NCBI RefSeq assembly: GCF_023380245.1
Contig: NZ_CP093365.1
Location: 310,001-374,000 of the forward strand
Origin: Bombilactobacillus thymidiniphilus
Lineage (GTDB): Bacteria > Bacillota > Bacilli > Lactobacillales > Lactobacillaceae
Direction of reading: 5' to 3'
DNA length: 64,000 nucleotides
The translations under genes and the position numbers were made by a program. Positions 54,093 through 64,000 of the stretch are shown here, piece after piece (positions within the stretch are counted from its first letter, which is position 1; each line of letters begins with the position of its first letter). The notes below the pieces were generated by a model that saw nothing but the letters and a program-made list of their open reading frames with translations, did no database searches and was not told the DNA's origin.

Positions 54093-54488
54093 CTACACGC
54101 GACGACGCTTTGGTGGGCGTGAGCCATTATGCGGAACTGGAGTAACATCTCTAATAGCAGTAACTTCCAAACCAGTTGTTTGCAATGAACGAATAGCAGC
54201 TTCACGACCAGAACCAGGTCCTTTAACGGCAACTTCAACTGATTTCATGCCATGCTCCATTGATTCTTTAGCTGCAGCTTCACCAGCCATTTGAGCAGCA
54301 AAAGGTGTTGATTTACGACTTCCCTTAAAGCCTAGAGCACCAGCAGAAGACCAAGAAACAGCGTTACCATGAACGTCAGTAATCATAACGATAGTGTTGT
54401 TAAATGTTGAATGAATATGAGCAACACCAGATTCAATATTCTTTTTCACACGTCGCTTACGTGACGTCTTTGCTTTTTTGTTTGCCAT
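54093..54488 (-). CDS. rpsK: Ribosomal protein S11
   Basis: 131-residue platform protein; [17 protein letters not shown] and the C-terminal [15 protein letters not shown] are intact. Confidence 0.98.
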   Translation of the reverse strand: MANKKAKTSRKRRVKKNIESGVAHIHSTFNNTIVMITDVHGNAVSWSSAGALGFKGSRKSTPFAAQMAGEAAAKESMEHGMKSVEVAVKGPGSGREAAIRSLQTTGLEVTAIRDVTPVPHNGSRPPKRRRV

Positions 54489-54510
54489 GTGGTTGTTACC
54501 TCCTTTTTAA

Positions 54511-54876
54511 TTATTTTTTCTTGCCGGCAATTGCCATTTTCTTACCTTTACGAGTGCGAGCGTTATTTTTAGTGTTTTGCCCACGGACAGGTAAACCACG
54601 ACGATGACGCATACCACGATAAGAACCAATTTCTTGCAATCGTTTAATGTCCATACTTACTTCACGTCGTAAGTCACCTTCGACTTTAATGCCATCAACT
54701 TGCGCACGAATTTGTTCCTCTTGATCAGGAGTCAAATCACGTGTTCTGATATCTTCAGAAATACCTGCAGCAGCCAACACTTTATGAGCAGTAGTATTAC
54801 CAATGCCATAAATGTAGGTCAATGCGACGACAATTCGTTTATCACGAGGTAAATCGATACCTGCAATACGTGCCAT
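54511..54876 (-). CDS. rpsM: Ribosomal protein S13
   Basis: 121-residue head protein contacting P-site tRNA and L5; [25 protein letters not shown] and [22 protein letters not shown] are diagnostic. Confidence 0.98.
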   Translation of the reverse strand: MARIAGIDLPRDKRIVVALTYIYGIGNTTAHKVLAAAGISEDIRTRDLTPDQEEQIRAQVDGIKVEGDLRREVSMDIKRLQEIGSYRGMRHRRGLPVRGQNTKNNARTRKGKKMAIAGKKK

Positions 54877-54894
54877 ATGCTGTTAACCTCCTTA

Positions 54895-55011
54895 TTAACC
54901 TTGTCTTTGTTTATGCTTAGGATCAGCAGAACAAATAACCATAACGCGACCCTTACGCTTAATAACTTTGCAATGTTCACACATTGGCTTAACTGATGGT
55001 CTAACTTTCAT
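54895..55011 (-). CDS. rpmJ: Ribosomal protein L36 (zinc form)
   Basis: 38-residue large-subunit protein, [20 protein letters not shown]. Zinc ligands Cys11, Cys14, Cys27 and a late His. It lies between infA and rpsM as usual. Confidence 0.97.
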   Translation of the reverse strand: MKVRPSVKPMCEHCKVIKRKGRVMVICSADPKHKQRQG

Positions 55012-55065
55012 AAATAGATCCTCCCATCTAGAAATAACGGACAACCTTTTACTAACACTATTATC

Positions 55066-55284
55066 TTATCTGAAACGGTAAGTAATGCGTCCCTTGGTTA
55101 AGTCATAAGGTGATAATTCTACTGTAACTTTATCACCCGGCAAAATCCTAATGTAGTGCATCCGAATTTTACCAGAAACATGTGCCAATACCGTTGCACC
55201 ATTCTCTAACTTAACTTTGAACATCGCATTTGGCAAAGTATCAGAAATAACACCTTCTACTTCGATTACATCATCTTTAGCCAA
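55066..55284 (-). CDS. infA: Translation initiation factor IF-1
   Basis: 72-residue OB-fold protein binding the A site of the 30[24 protein letters not shown] and the C-terminal [13 protein letters not shown] are intact. The 107 bases up to adk hold no gene. Confidence 0.98.
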   Translation of the reverse strand: MAKDDVIEVEGVISDTLPNAMFKVKLENGATVLAHVSGKIRMHYIRILPGDKVTVELSPYDLTKGRITYRFR

Positions 55285-55391
55285 AAAAGCATCCTCCTGT
55301 TTCTATCTAAACACAAAAATAGTGAGAGCTTGGCACTCACTAGACGATACACTTGGAAAGTGTACCATACTACATCGTAATTGCCAATAAA

Positions 55392-56048
<657 letters not shown>

Positions 56049-56068
56049 TTAACTTCCTCCAAAAACAA

Positions 56069-57376
56069 CTATCTAATAAAACCAACATATTCACGTTTCA
56101 TCAATAAACCTTCGATTTGTCGATTAGTTTCAATTGCTACACCCACAACAATTAACAAACTGGTTCCACCTAAGCCTATTGACTGCGGTAATCCAAAAAT
56201 GTTTGTTGCTAATTGCGGTAACAATGCGATTAAACCAAGAAAGACTGAACCTACAGTGGATAAACGCATTAATAAACCGGAAATATATTTGATAGTTTCT
56301 TTTCCAGGCCAAATACCCGGAATATAAGCTCCCTGCTTTTGCAAATTTTCTGATAATTTTTCAGGATTAACTTGCACAAAAGCATAGAAGAAAGTGAATA
56401 AAACGATTAAGACTGTATACACAATTGAACCAGTCATGGTTTGCAAACTAAAGATATTTTGCAAAACTTGGAACCAAGTATCTCCACCATGCGAGTTCTG
56501 GAAAGCCATCAAAATTGTTGAAGGCGTAACCACTAAGGAACTAGCAAAGATAACTGGAATAACACCAGCGACATTAACTTTCAGTGGTAAATAACTTTCT
56601 GAACCACCACTAGTAGCGCGTCTTGTATACTGAATTGGAACTTTTCGATTAGCTTGTTGAACATAAGTCGTAAATTGAGTAACTAATAAAACAGCAATTA
56701 AAATGAGCACTAAGAACAAAATATTTAACCACAAATCTGATGAATTAGCAGAACTAACAATTCGTTCCTTAACTAACTGATAGACGCCTTGTGGCAAGCG
56801 GGCAACAATACCAGCAAAGATGATCATTGATACACCATTACCAATACCTTTATCCGTTATTTGTTCACCCAACCAAGTCAATAACATTGATCCACCAGTC
56901 ATAATAATTCCTAGTGTGATGAATGTTTGTGCATCAGGCTTAGCAACTAGATGCATTCCCTTCATTGAGCTCAAAGCATTAAAACCGGCTGTAATACCAA
57001 CAGATTGAACAAAAGCTAATACGATTGTCAAGTAACGAGTAACTTGGTTCAGTTTGCGACGCCCAACTTCACCTTGTTTACTCCACTCGACAAATTTAGG
57101 AACAATATCCATTTGGAGTAATTGGATAACAATTTGGGCAGTAATATAGGGAGAAACACCCAAAGAAAAAATAGAATAGTTTGAAAGTCCCCCACCACTT
57201 ACGGTATCTAGCAATGGTACTAATCCAGTAGCACCAAATTTTTCCATTGCTGAGATGTTAATACCCGGAACTGTAATTTGTGCTCCTAAACGATACACTG
57301 CTAAAATTAACAATGTGAAGAAAATCTTCTTACGTATTTCCTTAACTTTTAGAGCATGTTTAAGTGTTCCTAGCAT
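56069..57376 (-). CDS. secY: Protein translocase channel SecY
   Basis: Ten-helix protein-conducting channel. LAVYRLGAQITVPGIN, the plug region, YITAQIVIQLLQMDIVPKFVEW, and FYAFVQVNPEKLSENLQKQGAYIPGIWPG are conserved. It has 435 residues; the ATG overlaps the rplO stop (TAATG). Confidence 0.98.
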   Translation of the reverse strand: MLGTLKHALKVKEIRKKIFFTLLILAVYRLGAQITVPGINISAMEKFGATGLVPLLDTVSGGGLSNYSIFSLGVSPYITAQIVIQLLQMDIVPKFVEWSKQGEVGRRKLNQVTRYLTIVLAFVQSVGITAGFNALSSMKGMHLVAKPDAQTFITLGIIMTGGSMLLTWLGEQITDKGIGNGVSMIIFAGIVARLPQGVYQLVKERIVSSANSSDLWLNILFLVLILIAVLLVTQFTTYVQQANRKVPIQYTRRATSGGSESYLPLKVNVAGVIPVIFASSLVVTPSTILMAFQNSHGGDTWFQVLQNIFSLQTMTGSIVYTVLIVLFTFFYAFVQVNPEKLSENLQKQGAYIPGIWPGKETIKYISGLLMRLSTVGSVFLGLIALLPQLATNIFGLPQSIGLGGTSLLIVVGVAIETNRQIEGLLMKREYVGFIR

Positions 57377-57816
57377 TAAATCACCTCGACAGAACCGCCT
57401 GCAGCCTCAACTGCTTCTTTAGCAGTCTCAGATATTTTGTTTACTTTAAGAGTCAACTTCTTCTTTAATTCACCTTTGCCTAATACTTTAACACCAGCCA
57501 GCTCTTTTTTAATTAGACCAGCTTTGAGTAAAGCAGCAGCATCAACTGTACTACCAGCACGGAATTGATTTAATTGTCCTAAATTAACAATTGCATATTC
57601 TTTACGGTTAATATTGTTAAAACCACGCTTAGGAATCCGACGGAACAACGGCATTTGTCCACCTTCAAAACCTAGACGGGTTTTACCACCACTACGTGCT
57701 AATTGACCTTTTTGTCCACGACCAGAAGTCTTTCCGTAACCGGAAGAAGTTCCACGACCGACACGTTTACGCGCATGACGAGAACCAGTGCTCGTTTGTA
57801 ATTCATGTAACTTCAC
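57376..57816 (-). CDS. rplO: Ribosomal protein L15
   Basis: 146 residues; the Gly/Arg-rich N-terminal tail ([23 protein letters not shown]) threads into 23S rRNA. Precedes and is coupled to secY. Confidence 0.98.
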   Translation of the reverse strand: MKLHELQTSTGSRHARKRVGRGTSSGYGKTSGRGQKGQLARSGGKTRLGFEGGQMPLFRRIPKRGFNNINRKEYAIVNLGQLNQFRAGSTVDAAALLKAGLIKKELAGVKVLGKGELKKKLTLKVNKISETAKEAVEAAGGSVEVI

Positions 57817-57841
57817 TATTGAGGCACCTCCTTGAATTTAA

Positions 57842-58027
57842 TTATTTAGCTTCTTCAACTTCAACTAAATGAGCAATTTTTAAAACTGCACCCCGAATTG
57901 CTGCATTATCAGGCTTTACAACTGAACTATTAATTCGGCTAAGACCCAATTCTTTAGCAACTTTACGTTGTTCTGGGATGCGGTGCGCAACACTACGCTT
58001 TAAAGTAATCTTGATTTTATTAGCCAT
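57842..58027 (-). CDS. rpmD: Ribosomal protein L30
   Basis: 61-residue protein; [30 protein letters not shown] is diagnostic. Confidence 0.97.
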   Translation of the reverse strand: MANKIKITLKRSVAHRIPEQRKVAKELGLSRINSSVVKPDNAAIRGAVLKIAHLVEVEEAK

Positions 58028-58038
58028 TGTGCACTCTC

Positions 58039-58539
58039 CTAACCTTTAAATTCTTCAGCAGAAATACCACGCAAGTCAGCAACTTCTTGAGCAGTTTTCA
58101 ATTTTGTTAATGCATCCATTGTTGCACGAATCATGTTAATTGGAGTATTGCGACCAAGTGACTTACTTGTAATATCATCAACACCAGCTAGTTCCATAAC
58201 GGCACGTACAGAACCACCAGCAGCAATACCAGAACCAGCAACAGCTGGCTTTAAAAGTACACGACCAGCACCAAATTCACCAATGATTTCATGAGGAATT
58301 GTTGTGCCAACTTTAGGAACTTCAACTAAGTTCTTACGTGCATCATCAACAGCTTTACGAATAGCTTCGGGAACTTCTTGCGCTTTACCAGTACCAAAAC
58401 CAACGTGACCATTTTTATCACCAACGATAACGATAGCTGCAAAACGAAGACGACGACCACCCTTAACAACCTTGGTGATCCGATTAATAGAAACTAAACG
58501 ATCTTCTAATTCTAATTGTGATGGGTCAACAAAAGCCAT
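58039..58539 (-). CDS. rpsE: Ribosomal protein S5
   Basis: 166-residue decoding-fidelity protein. [28 protein letters not shown] and [28 protein letters not shown] are intact. The spectinomycin-contact loop KVVKGGRR is wild-type in appearance. Confidence 0.98.
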   Translation of the reverse strand: MAFVDPSQLELEDRLVSINRITKVVKGGRRLRFAAIVIVGDKNGHVGFGTGKAQEVPEAIRKAVDDARKNLVEVPKVGTTIPHEIIGEFGAGRVLLKPAVAGSGIAAGGSVRAVMELAGVDDITSKSLGRNTPINMIRATMDALTKLKTAQEVADLRGISAEEFKG

Positions 58540-58557
58540 ATATCTTGTTCCTCCTTT

Positions 58558-58914
58558 CTAGAATTTTAAACCATTTTCACGAGCAGCTTCAGCTAATGCT
58601 TGTACACGACCTTGATATAAATAACCACCACGATCGAAAACAACATCAGTTTTACCAGCTTTAACAGCACGTTCGGCAACTAATTTACCTACTTGACTAG
58701 CTTGCTCAGTTTTGTTACTTGCAGTAACTTCTGAATCTAATGTTGAGGCACTTGCTAGCGTCACACCCGCTACGTCATCAATTAATTGCGCGTAGATGTT
58801 CTTATTAGAACGAAAAACGTTTAAGCGTGGGCGCTCAGCAGTACCAGAGATTTTTGCACGTACCCGACGATGACGTTTAATACGTGTTTTGTTCTTGTCT
58901 GGTTTAGTAATCAC
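58558..58914 (-). CDS. rplR: Ribosomal protein L18
   Basis: 5S rRNA-binding protein of 118 residues. I start at GTG 58914 ([19 protein letters not shown]) six bases from GAGGTG; a GTG three codons upstream overlaps the ribosome site itself. Confidence 0.97.
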   Translation of the reverse strand: MITKPDKNKTRIKRHRRVRAKISGTAERPRLNVFRSNKNIYAQLIDDVAGVTLASASTLDSEVTASNKTEQASQVGKLVAERAVKAGKTDVVFDRGGYLYQGRVQALAEAARENGLKF

Positions 58915-58950
58915 AATTTCCACCTCATAAATTTAACATTTGACTAGTTA

Positions 58951-59484
58951 TTATTTACCAGTCTTACCTTCTTTGCGACGAATATGTTCGCCAACGTACT
59001 TGATTCCCTTACCTTTATAAGGTTCAGGAGGACGTACATCACGAATTTCTGCAGCAAATTGTCCAACTGCTTGTTTGCTGATACCACTAACATTAATTTG
59101 CGTATTAGCAGGCACATCAACTGTCAAGCCTTCTGGAGTCTCTATTTCAACTGGGTTAGAATAGCCAACATTTAAAATCAACTTGTTACCCTGCTTTTGA
59201 GCACGATATCCAACACCAACTAATTCAAGACCTTTTTGAAATCCTTCAGCCACACCAACAACCATGTTATTGACATTAGCTCTAGTAGTACCATGAATAG
59301 CTTTATCACTTTCATTACTACGTTCAAATTTAACTTGATTACCATCTTGAGTAATCTTGATCTTAGGACTGACAGTTCGAGTCAGTTCACCTTTTGGTCC
59401 CTTGACGGTAACTGTTGCATCATCATTGACGGTAACAGTAACATCTTTAGGAAGATCGATTAGTTTATTTCCAATACGACTCAT
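58951..59484 (-). CDS. rplF: Ribosomal protein L6
   Basis: 177 residues; two related domains, ending in [28 protein letters not shown] near the factor-binding site. Confidence 0.98.
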   Translation of the reverse strand: MSRIGNKLIDLPKDVTVTVNDDATVTVKGPKGELTRTVSPKIKITQDGNQVKFERSNESDKAIHGTTRANVNNMVVGVAEGFQKGLELVGVGYRAQKQGNKLILNVGYSNPVEIETPEGLTVDVPANTQINVSGISKQAVGQFAAEIRDVRPPEPYKGKGIKYVGEHIRRKEGKTGK

Positions 59485-59515
59485 GCTAAGCGCACCTCCT
59501 TGTTTATGTTATTAA

Positions 59516-59914
59516 TTACCAAACGTAGGCAATAACTTCGCCGCCGACTTTTTTATCGCGTGCTTGTCGATCAGTAACAATTCCTTCAGATGTTGAAAGA
59601 ATAGCAATACCTAATCCGTTAAGCACTTTGGGAACGTCATCAGCCTTAACATAATTACGCAGTCCTGGCTTAGAAATTTTCTTTAAACCAGTGATAACAC
59701 GTTCATTATCTTTACTATATTTCAAGTAAACTTTGATTAAACCTTGTTTATGATCATCAATCACTTCATAATCGCGAATAAAACCTTCACGTTTAAGGAT
59801 CTCAGAAATACTTTTCTTCATGTTAGAAGCAGGTACTTCTACTGAAGTATGGCGAACCATATTTGCATTACGAATACGTGTCAAGTAATCCGCAATTGGA
59901 TCTGTCATAGACAT
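59516..59914 (-). CDS. rpsH: Ribosomal protein S8
   Basis: 132 residues; [20 protein letters not shown] and the C-terminal [26 protein letters not shown] are diagnostic. AGGAGG precedes the ATG. Confidence 0.98.
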   Translation of the reverse strand: MSMTDPIADYLTRIRNANMVRHTSVEVPASNMKKSISEILKREGFIRDYEVIDDHKQGLIKVYLKYSKDNERVITGLKKISKPGLRNYVKADDVPKVLNGLGIAILSTSEGIVTDRQARDKKVGGEVIAYVW

Positions 59915-59940
59915 GTGCTGACCTCCTAATTTTTATTTTT

Positions 59941-60126
59941 TTACCAACTAGCTTTTCTCATGCCTGGAATTTGACCTTCATGTGCTAATTCGCGAAGGCA
60001 AATACGGCAAAGCTTAAACTTACGATAAACTGAATGTGGACGACCACAGCGTTCACAACGTGTATAAGCTTGTGATGAAAACTTTGCTGGACGGTGATTC
60101 CGTACAATCTGTGATTTCTTAGCCAA
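59941..60126 (-). CDS. rpsN: Ribosomal protein S14, zinc-binding type Z
   Basis: 61 residues with CxxC...CxxC ([20 protein letters not shown]), the short zinc form kept in the spc operon of Firmicutes. Confidence 0.97.
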   Translation of the reverse strand: MAKKSQIVRNHRPAKFSSQAYTRCERCGRPHSVYRKFKLCRICLRELAHEGQIPGMRKASW

Positions 60127-60146
60127 TAGATTGACCTCCTGTTTTA

Positions 60147-60689
60147 TTACTTAGCAAATGGAACTCCGATTTGAGTTAATAATTCTTTTGATTCTTCGTC
60201 AGTTTGGGCAGTTGTAACAATAACAACATCCATACCGCGAACTTTGCTAACCTTGTCATAATCAATTTCTGGGAAAATTAATTGTTCTTTAATACCCAAA
60301 GTATAGTTACCACGACCGTCAAATGAACGACCATTGACACCATGAAAATCACGAACACGTGGTAAAGAAATATTAATTAACTTATCTAAAAAGTCATACA
60401 TTCTTTCGCCACGCAAAGTAACTTTGGCACCAATTGCCATCCCTTCACGTAAACGAAAACCAGCAATGGATTTCTTAGCTTTAGTAATTAAAGGTTTTTG
60501 TCCAGAAATTAAAGTTAATTCTTCAACTGCACTATCCAAATTTTTGGAATTAGCAACTGCATCACCAACACCCATGTTCAAAACAATCTTTTCGATCTTG
60601 GGTACTTGCATTACTGAAGTATAGTCAAATTTTTCAACTAAACTTGGTACGATTTCTTCAACGTACTTTTTGTGTAAAGCATTTTCCAT
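60147..60689 (-). CDS. rplE: Ribosomal protein L5
   Basis: 5S rRNA-binding protein at the B1b bridge. I start at ATG 60689 (180 residues, [21 protein letters not shown]), the family-standard length; a TTG three codons upstream sits too close to GGAGG. Confidence 0.97.
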   Translation of the reverse strand: MENALHKKYVEEIVPSLVEKFDYTSVMQVPKIEKIVLNMGVGDAVANSKNLDSAVEELTLISGQKPLITKAKKSIAGFRLREGMAIGAKVTLRGERMYDFLDKLINISLPRVRDFHGVNGRSFDGRGNYTLGIKEQLIFPEIDYDKVSKVRGMDVVIVTTAQTDEESKELLTQIGVPFAK

Positions 60690-60714
60690 TTTAGACAAAA
60701 TCCTCCTTTCTTAA

Positions 60715-60963
60715 TTATTTATCTGTCTTATCAGACTTTTCAGCTGCTTCAATAACCTTAACGTTTGATGCATCAAGTGCAGCTTCCATGTCTTTAATTC
60801 CACCATTAGGTTCTGTTTGGGTAGGTTTTTGATGTTTTTTAATCATGTTAACACCCTTAACAACTACCTTATTAGTCTTGGGAAAAGCGCTAATAACAAC
60901 ACCGGTTTTACCCTTATCTTTTCCAGCAATGACTTTAACATTATCACCAGTTTTAACAAACAC
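60715..60963 (-). CDS. rplX: Ribosomal protein L24, short form
   Basis: 82 residues from a GTG start. The KOW motif ([37 protein letters not shown]) is complete, but the C-terminal segment found in the roughly 103-residue Bacillus protein is replaced by an acidic/Lys tail. Similar short L24 proteins are, from memory, usual in lactobacilli, so this is not a truncation. Confidence 0.96.
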   Translation of the reverse strand: MFVKTGDNVKVIAGKDKGKTGVVISAFPKTNKVVVKGVNMIKKHQKPTQTEPNGGIKDMEAALDASNVKVIEAAEKSDKTDK

Positions 60964-60994
60964 TGATTACGCACCTCCTTATGAATTTAAAATT

Positions 60995-61363
60995 TTACAA
61001 AACTTCAGGAGCCAATGAAACAATTTTCATGAAATTGTTATCACGTAGTTCACGTGCAACTGGTCCAAAGATACGAGTTCCCTTAGGGGTCTTGTCAGCA
61101 TTAATGATAACCGCAGCATTTTCATCAAAACTGATGTAAGAACCATCAGTACGATGTGAACCAGATACAGTACGGACGATAACGGCTTTTACAACTTCAC
61201 CCTTTTTGACAACGCCACCTGGTGTTGCTTGTTTGACAGTTGCAACAATCACATCACCTACATTAGCTACCTTACGGCCAGATCCACCTAATACTTTAAT
61301 AGTTAATAATTCACGCGCACCTGAGTTATCGGCAACACGTAAACGCGTCTCTTGTTGAATCAA
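60995..61363 (-). CDS. rplN: Ribosomal protein L14
   Basis: 122 residues from a TTG start eight bases after GGAGG ([27 protein letters not shown]). Confidence 0.98.
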   Translation of the reverse strand: MIQQETRLRVADNSGARELLTIKVLGGSGRKVANVGDVIVATVKQATPGGVVKKGEVVKAVIVRTVSGSHRTDGSYISFDENAAVIINADKTPKGTRIFGPVARELRDNNFMKIVSLAPEVL

Positions 61364-61403
61364 TTTAGGATCCTCCTCTCATTGTCTTCCGTGCAAAAAT
61401 AAA

Positions 61404-61679
61404 CTAAATCTTAATAGCTTTTTCAACAATATTTAGTAAACGGAAACGTTTCAAACGTGACAAAGGACGAGTTTCCATGATACGAACAATATCGCCAACT
61501 TTTGCTTCATTGTTGTCATCTTGTGCATAATATTTCTTAGAATACCGAACACGTTTACCATAAACAGGGTGATTCTTGTAAGTTTCAACAACAACAGTAA
61601 TTGTTTTATCCATCTTATCAGAAACCACACGACCTTGATATACCTTGCGATGGTTACGAATATTTTCTGTTTCGCTCAA
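61404..61679 (-). CDS. rpsQ: Ribosomal protein S17
   Basis: 91-residue OB-fold protein from a TTG start behind [29 protein letters not shown] and [18 protein letters not shown] are diagnostic. Confidence 0.98.
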   Translation of the reverse strand: MSETENIRNHRKVYQGRVVSDKMDKTITVVVETYKNHPVYGKRVRYSKKYYAQDDNNEAKVGDIVRIMETRPLSRLKRFRLLNIVEKAIKI

Positions 61680-61696
61680 TTATTTTCTCTCCTTCC

Positions 61697-61894
61697 TTAT
61701 TTGTTTTCTAAATCTTGCTGACGTAACACTGTTTTAATGCGTGCAATATTTTTCCGTACTTGCTTTAATCTTGCAGGATTTTCCAATTGACCTGTTGCTT
61801 GTTGAAAATGCAAGTTAAACAATTCTTCTTTATATTGCGTTTCTTTATCATGCATTTGAGCAGTGGTTAATTGTCTAATTTCACTAGTTTTCAT
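61697..61894 (-). CDS. rpmC: Ribosomal protein L29
   Basis: 65-residue exit-tunnel protein from ATG 61894 ([14 protein letters not shown]), seven bases after AGGTGG and overlapping rplP by 11 bases. Confidence 0.97.
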   Translation of the reverse strand: MKTSEIRQLTTAQMHDKETQYKEELFNLHFQQATGQLENPARLKQVRKNIARIKTVLRQQDLENK

Positions 61895-62318
61895 CAGATT
61901 CGCCACCTACTTCCTCACGTTTAACAAACTTAGTCTTGATTGGGAGTTTGTTAGATGCAAGTCTCAAAGCTTCACGAGCAACTTCTTCGGAAACACCACC
62001 GATTTCAAACATGACTTTTTCACGTTTAACAACAGCTACCCAACCAGCAGGTGCACCTTTACCAGATCCCATACGAACACCAACACCTTTAGCGGTGTAG
62101 GACTTATGCGGGAAAATCTTAATCCAAACTTTACCGCCACGCTTCATATAACGAGTCATTGCAATACGAGCTGCTTCAATTTGGCGGTTAGTAATCCAAT
62201 GGGATTCAACAGCTTGTAAACCGTATTCACCAAAAGTCACTTCACGACCACCCTTAGCAGCACCACGCATCTTACCACGAAATTCACGGCGGTGTTTTAC
62301 ACGCTTAGGTACTAACAT
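61884..62318 (-). CDS. rplP: Ribosomal protein L16
   Basis: 144 residues; [21 protein letters not shown] and [21 protein letters not shown] are diagnostic. Confidence 0.98.
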   Translation of the reverse strand: MLVPKRVKHRREFRGKMRGAAKGGREVTFGEYGLQAVESHWITNRQIEAARIAMTRYMKRGGKVWIKIFPHKSYTAKGVGVRMGSGKGAPAGWVAVVKREKVMFEIGGVSEEVAREALRLASNKLPIKTKFVKREEVGGESDEN

Positions 62319-62321
62319 CGA

Positions 62322-63008
62322 TTAGTTTCCTCCTTTCACTCCACTATTATTGTTGCGGTTGTTATTACTCTTAGGTTTGTCTGGTAACACTTCACCACGA
62401 TAAATCCAAGTTTTAACACCTAAATTACCGTATGTTGTAGCAGCTTCAACCCAAGCATAGTCAATATCTGCACGTAAAGTATGCAAAGGAACTGTTCCTT
62501 CCGTATGCCATTCAGTACGTGACATATCTGCACCATTCAAACGACCAGAGATTTGTGTTTTGATACCCTTAGCACCAGCACGACGCGTCCGTTGATTAGC
62601 TTGCCGCTGTGCACGACGAAAAGCAATACGAGCTTCTAGTTGACGGGCAATACTTTCACCAACTAATTTAGCATCCAAGTCAGGCTTTTTAATTTCCACA
62701 ATGTTGATGTGGATATTTTTGCCAGTTAGTGTATTTAACTCTTTACGAAGCTTTTCAACTTCAGAACCACCCTTACCAATGACCATACCAGGTTTTGCGG
62801 TGTGAATGGATACATTGATTTTCTTAGCTGCACGTTCAATTTCAATACGTGAAATTGATGCACTAGCTAATCTCTTTTCGATGAACTTACGGATTTTTAA
62901 ATCTTCCAATAAGAACTTAGAAAAGTCTTTTTTATTAGCATACCATTTGGAATCCCAGTCACGAATAACGCCAACACGGAAACCAATCGGATTAATTTTT
63001 TGACCCAC
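62322..63008 (-). CDS. rpsC: Ribosomal protein S3
   Basis: 228 residues from a GTG start. KH domain with [18 protein letters not shown], helicase-active mRNA-entry surface, and an Asn-rich C-terminal tail. Confidence 0.98.
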   Translation of the reverse strand: MGQKINPIGFRVGVIRDWDSKWYANKKDFSKFLLEDLKIRKFIEKRLASASISRIEIERAAKKINVSIHTAKPGMVIGKGGSEVEKLRKELNTLTGKNIHINIVEIKKPDLDAKLVGESIARQLEARIAFRRAQRQANQRTRRAGAKGIKTQISGRLNGADMSRTEWHTEGTVPLHTLRADIDYAWVEAATTYGNLGVKTWIYRGEVLPDKPKSNNNRNNNSGVKGGN

Positions 63009-63028
63009 GTTTTTGCCTCCTTATGGTT

Positions 63029-63382
63029 TTATTCTACTTCAGAAACTACAACAGTAACATGACTGGTACGTTTATTGATTGGGGATGCGGAACCCTTAGC
63101 ACGTGGTCTGAAACGTTTCAATGTTGGACCTTCGTTAACATAAGCTTCGCTAACAACCAAATTTTGCACATCTAAGTCATAGTTATGTTCAGCATTTGCA
63201 ATTGCTGATTTTAAGACCTTAGCTACAATTGGTGAACCTGCACGAGGAGTGAATTGTAAAATAGCCAAAGCTTCAGCAGCACTCTTGCCCTTGATTAAAT
63301 CAACAACAAGCCGAGCTTTTCTAGGTGCAATGCGGACTGTTTTAGCAGTTGCGGTTGCAGTTGTAATTTGTTCTTCTGCCAT
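63029..63382 (-). CDS. rplV: Ribosomal protein L22
   Basis: 117 residues; the tunnel-lining beta-hairpin segment is [29 protein letters not shown]. Confidence 0.98.
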   Translation of the reverse strand: MAEEQITTATATAKTVRIAPRKARLVVDLIKGKSAAEALAILQFTPRAGSPIVAKVLKSAIANAEHNYDLDVQNLVVSEAYVNEGPTLKRFRPRAKGSASPINKRTSHVTVVVSEVE

Positions 63383-63399
63383 TATCTAAGCTCTCCTTT

Positions 63400-63678
63400 C
63401 TATGCGCCTGTTCTTTTGTCATCTTTACCATGACCGTGGAAAGTACGTGTTGGCACAAATTCACCTAATTTATGGCCAACCATGTCTTCTTGAACATAAA
63501 CTGGGACATGCTTTCTTCCGTTATAAACTGCGATCGTGTATCCTACAAAACTGGGGAAAATAGTAGAGCGACGTGACCAAGTCTTAATAACTGACTTTTT
63601 CTCTTGATTTGCTTGGGCATCAATTTTTTTCAATAAATGCGCATCAGCAAATGGTCCTTTTTTCAAACTACGACTCAT
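63400..63678 (-). CDS. rpsS: Ribosomal protein S19
   Basis: 92 residues; [19 protein letters not shown] and [17 protein letters not shown] are diagnostic. Confidence 0.98.
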   Translation of the reverse strand: MSRSLKKGPFADAHLLKKIDAQANQEKKSVIKTWSRRSTIFPSFVGYTIAVYNGRKHVPVYVQEDMVGHKLGEFVPTRTFHGHGKDDKRTGA

Positions 63679-63718
63679 CAGACAACCTCCCTTTTCGTTA
63701 TCTTATTTTGCTAAAACT

Positions 63719-64000
63719 TTATTTTCTCTTATTCTTACGATGACGTACGACAAATTTCTCAGAACGTGCACGGCTTGAACGAGTTTTCTTACCAAGAGTT
63801 TTCTTACCCCAAGGAGATAATGGCGATGGACGTCCGATAGGAGCTTTACCTTCACCACCACCATGAGGGTGATCGTTAGGGTTCATTACGGAACCACGAA
63901 CAGTAGGACGAATACCCATCCAACGCTTACGACCTGCTTTACCAATGTTAATCAATTCATGTTGTTCATTACCAACAGACCCAATTGTGGCACGGCAAGC
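63719..64000 (-). CDS. rplB: Ribosomal protein L2, 5' end cut by window
   Basis: Only the C-terminal 93 residues lie in the window; the frame is open to the edge. The peptidyl-transferase-adjacent segment [22 protein letters not shown] with its conserved histidine and the tail [23 protein letters not shown] are intact. Confidence 0.98.
   Translation of the reverse strand, partial: ACRATIGSVGNEQHELINIGKAGRKRWMGIRPTVRGSVMNPNDHPHGGGEGKAPIGRPSPLSPWGKKTLGKKTRSSRARSEKFVVRHRKNKRK

Noticed and set aside
60715-60963. L24 truncated by mutation
   Set aside because: Frame and stop are clean, no homologous sequence continues after the stop, and short L24 proteins are expected in lactobacilli.

Overview
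The window reads as chromosomal core DNA of a low-GC, Gram-positive lactic acid bacterium of the Lactobacillaceae. The support is the Firmicutes gene order around the ribosomal superoperon, a Bacillus-like sigH/rpmG/secE/nusG block, a short L24 of lactobacillar type, PepC, a mannose-family PTS, ECF transporters, frequent TTG and GTG starts behind strong Shine-Dalgarno sites, and AT-rich DNA. A bee-associated lineage such as Bombilactobacillus is possible, but this is only an impression. No rRNA, tRNA, CRISPR array or insertion sequence was seen.

Layout. 1-3260: the end of a PTS IIAB gene, tsaD and tsaB (t6A tRNA modification), and a folate ECF S component behind a tetrahydrofolate-type riboswitch. 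3330-9960: asparaginase, an amidohydrolase, two purine/nucleoside permeases, an HD hydrolase and an acyl-ACP thioesterase. 9960-17120: a long minus-strand replication/repair cluster (rsmI-yabA-holB-darA-tmk, recR-ybaB-dnaX), then the SRP RNA gene, tadA and an RsmC-like methyltransferase. 17300-21620: rplL-rplJ, rplA-rplK, nusG, secE, rpmG and sigH, with visible autoregulatory RNA leaders. 21690-29740: a D,D-carboxypeptidase lipoprotein, rae1/yacP, rlmB, mrnC, cysS, gltX, radA and a dUTPase. 29860-40740: GNAT, rpiA, pepC, the shikimate genes aroK-aroA-aroC, an MFS gene, kup, a zinc alcohol dehydrogenase and a double GNAT. 40786-43420: a markedly AT-rich accessory patch with an ABC-ATPase/GNAT fusion and a broken MFS transporter. 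43485-48190: gpmA, an AEC transporter, lepB, a CDF metal transporter and two uncharacterised genes. 48240-64000: rpsI-rplM-truA-ecfT-ecfA2-ecfA1, then the alpha, spc and S10 ribosomal operons in the usual order, ending inside rplB.

Most genes serve information processing (ribosome, RNA polymerase alpha, Sec secretion, tRNA charging and modification, clamp loader). The least ordinary points are an A7 slippery site in dnaX that would make a 414-residue gamma-like product; two copies of an L1-binding rRNA mimic in the rplK-rplA operon; a lipoprotein whose signal peptide can only be reached from an ATT codon; the ABC-GNAT fusion in its AT-rich patch; and a 28-residue membrane peptide with its own terminator.
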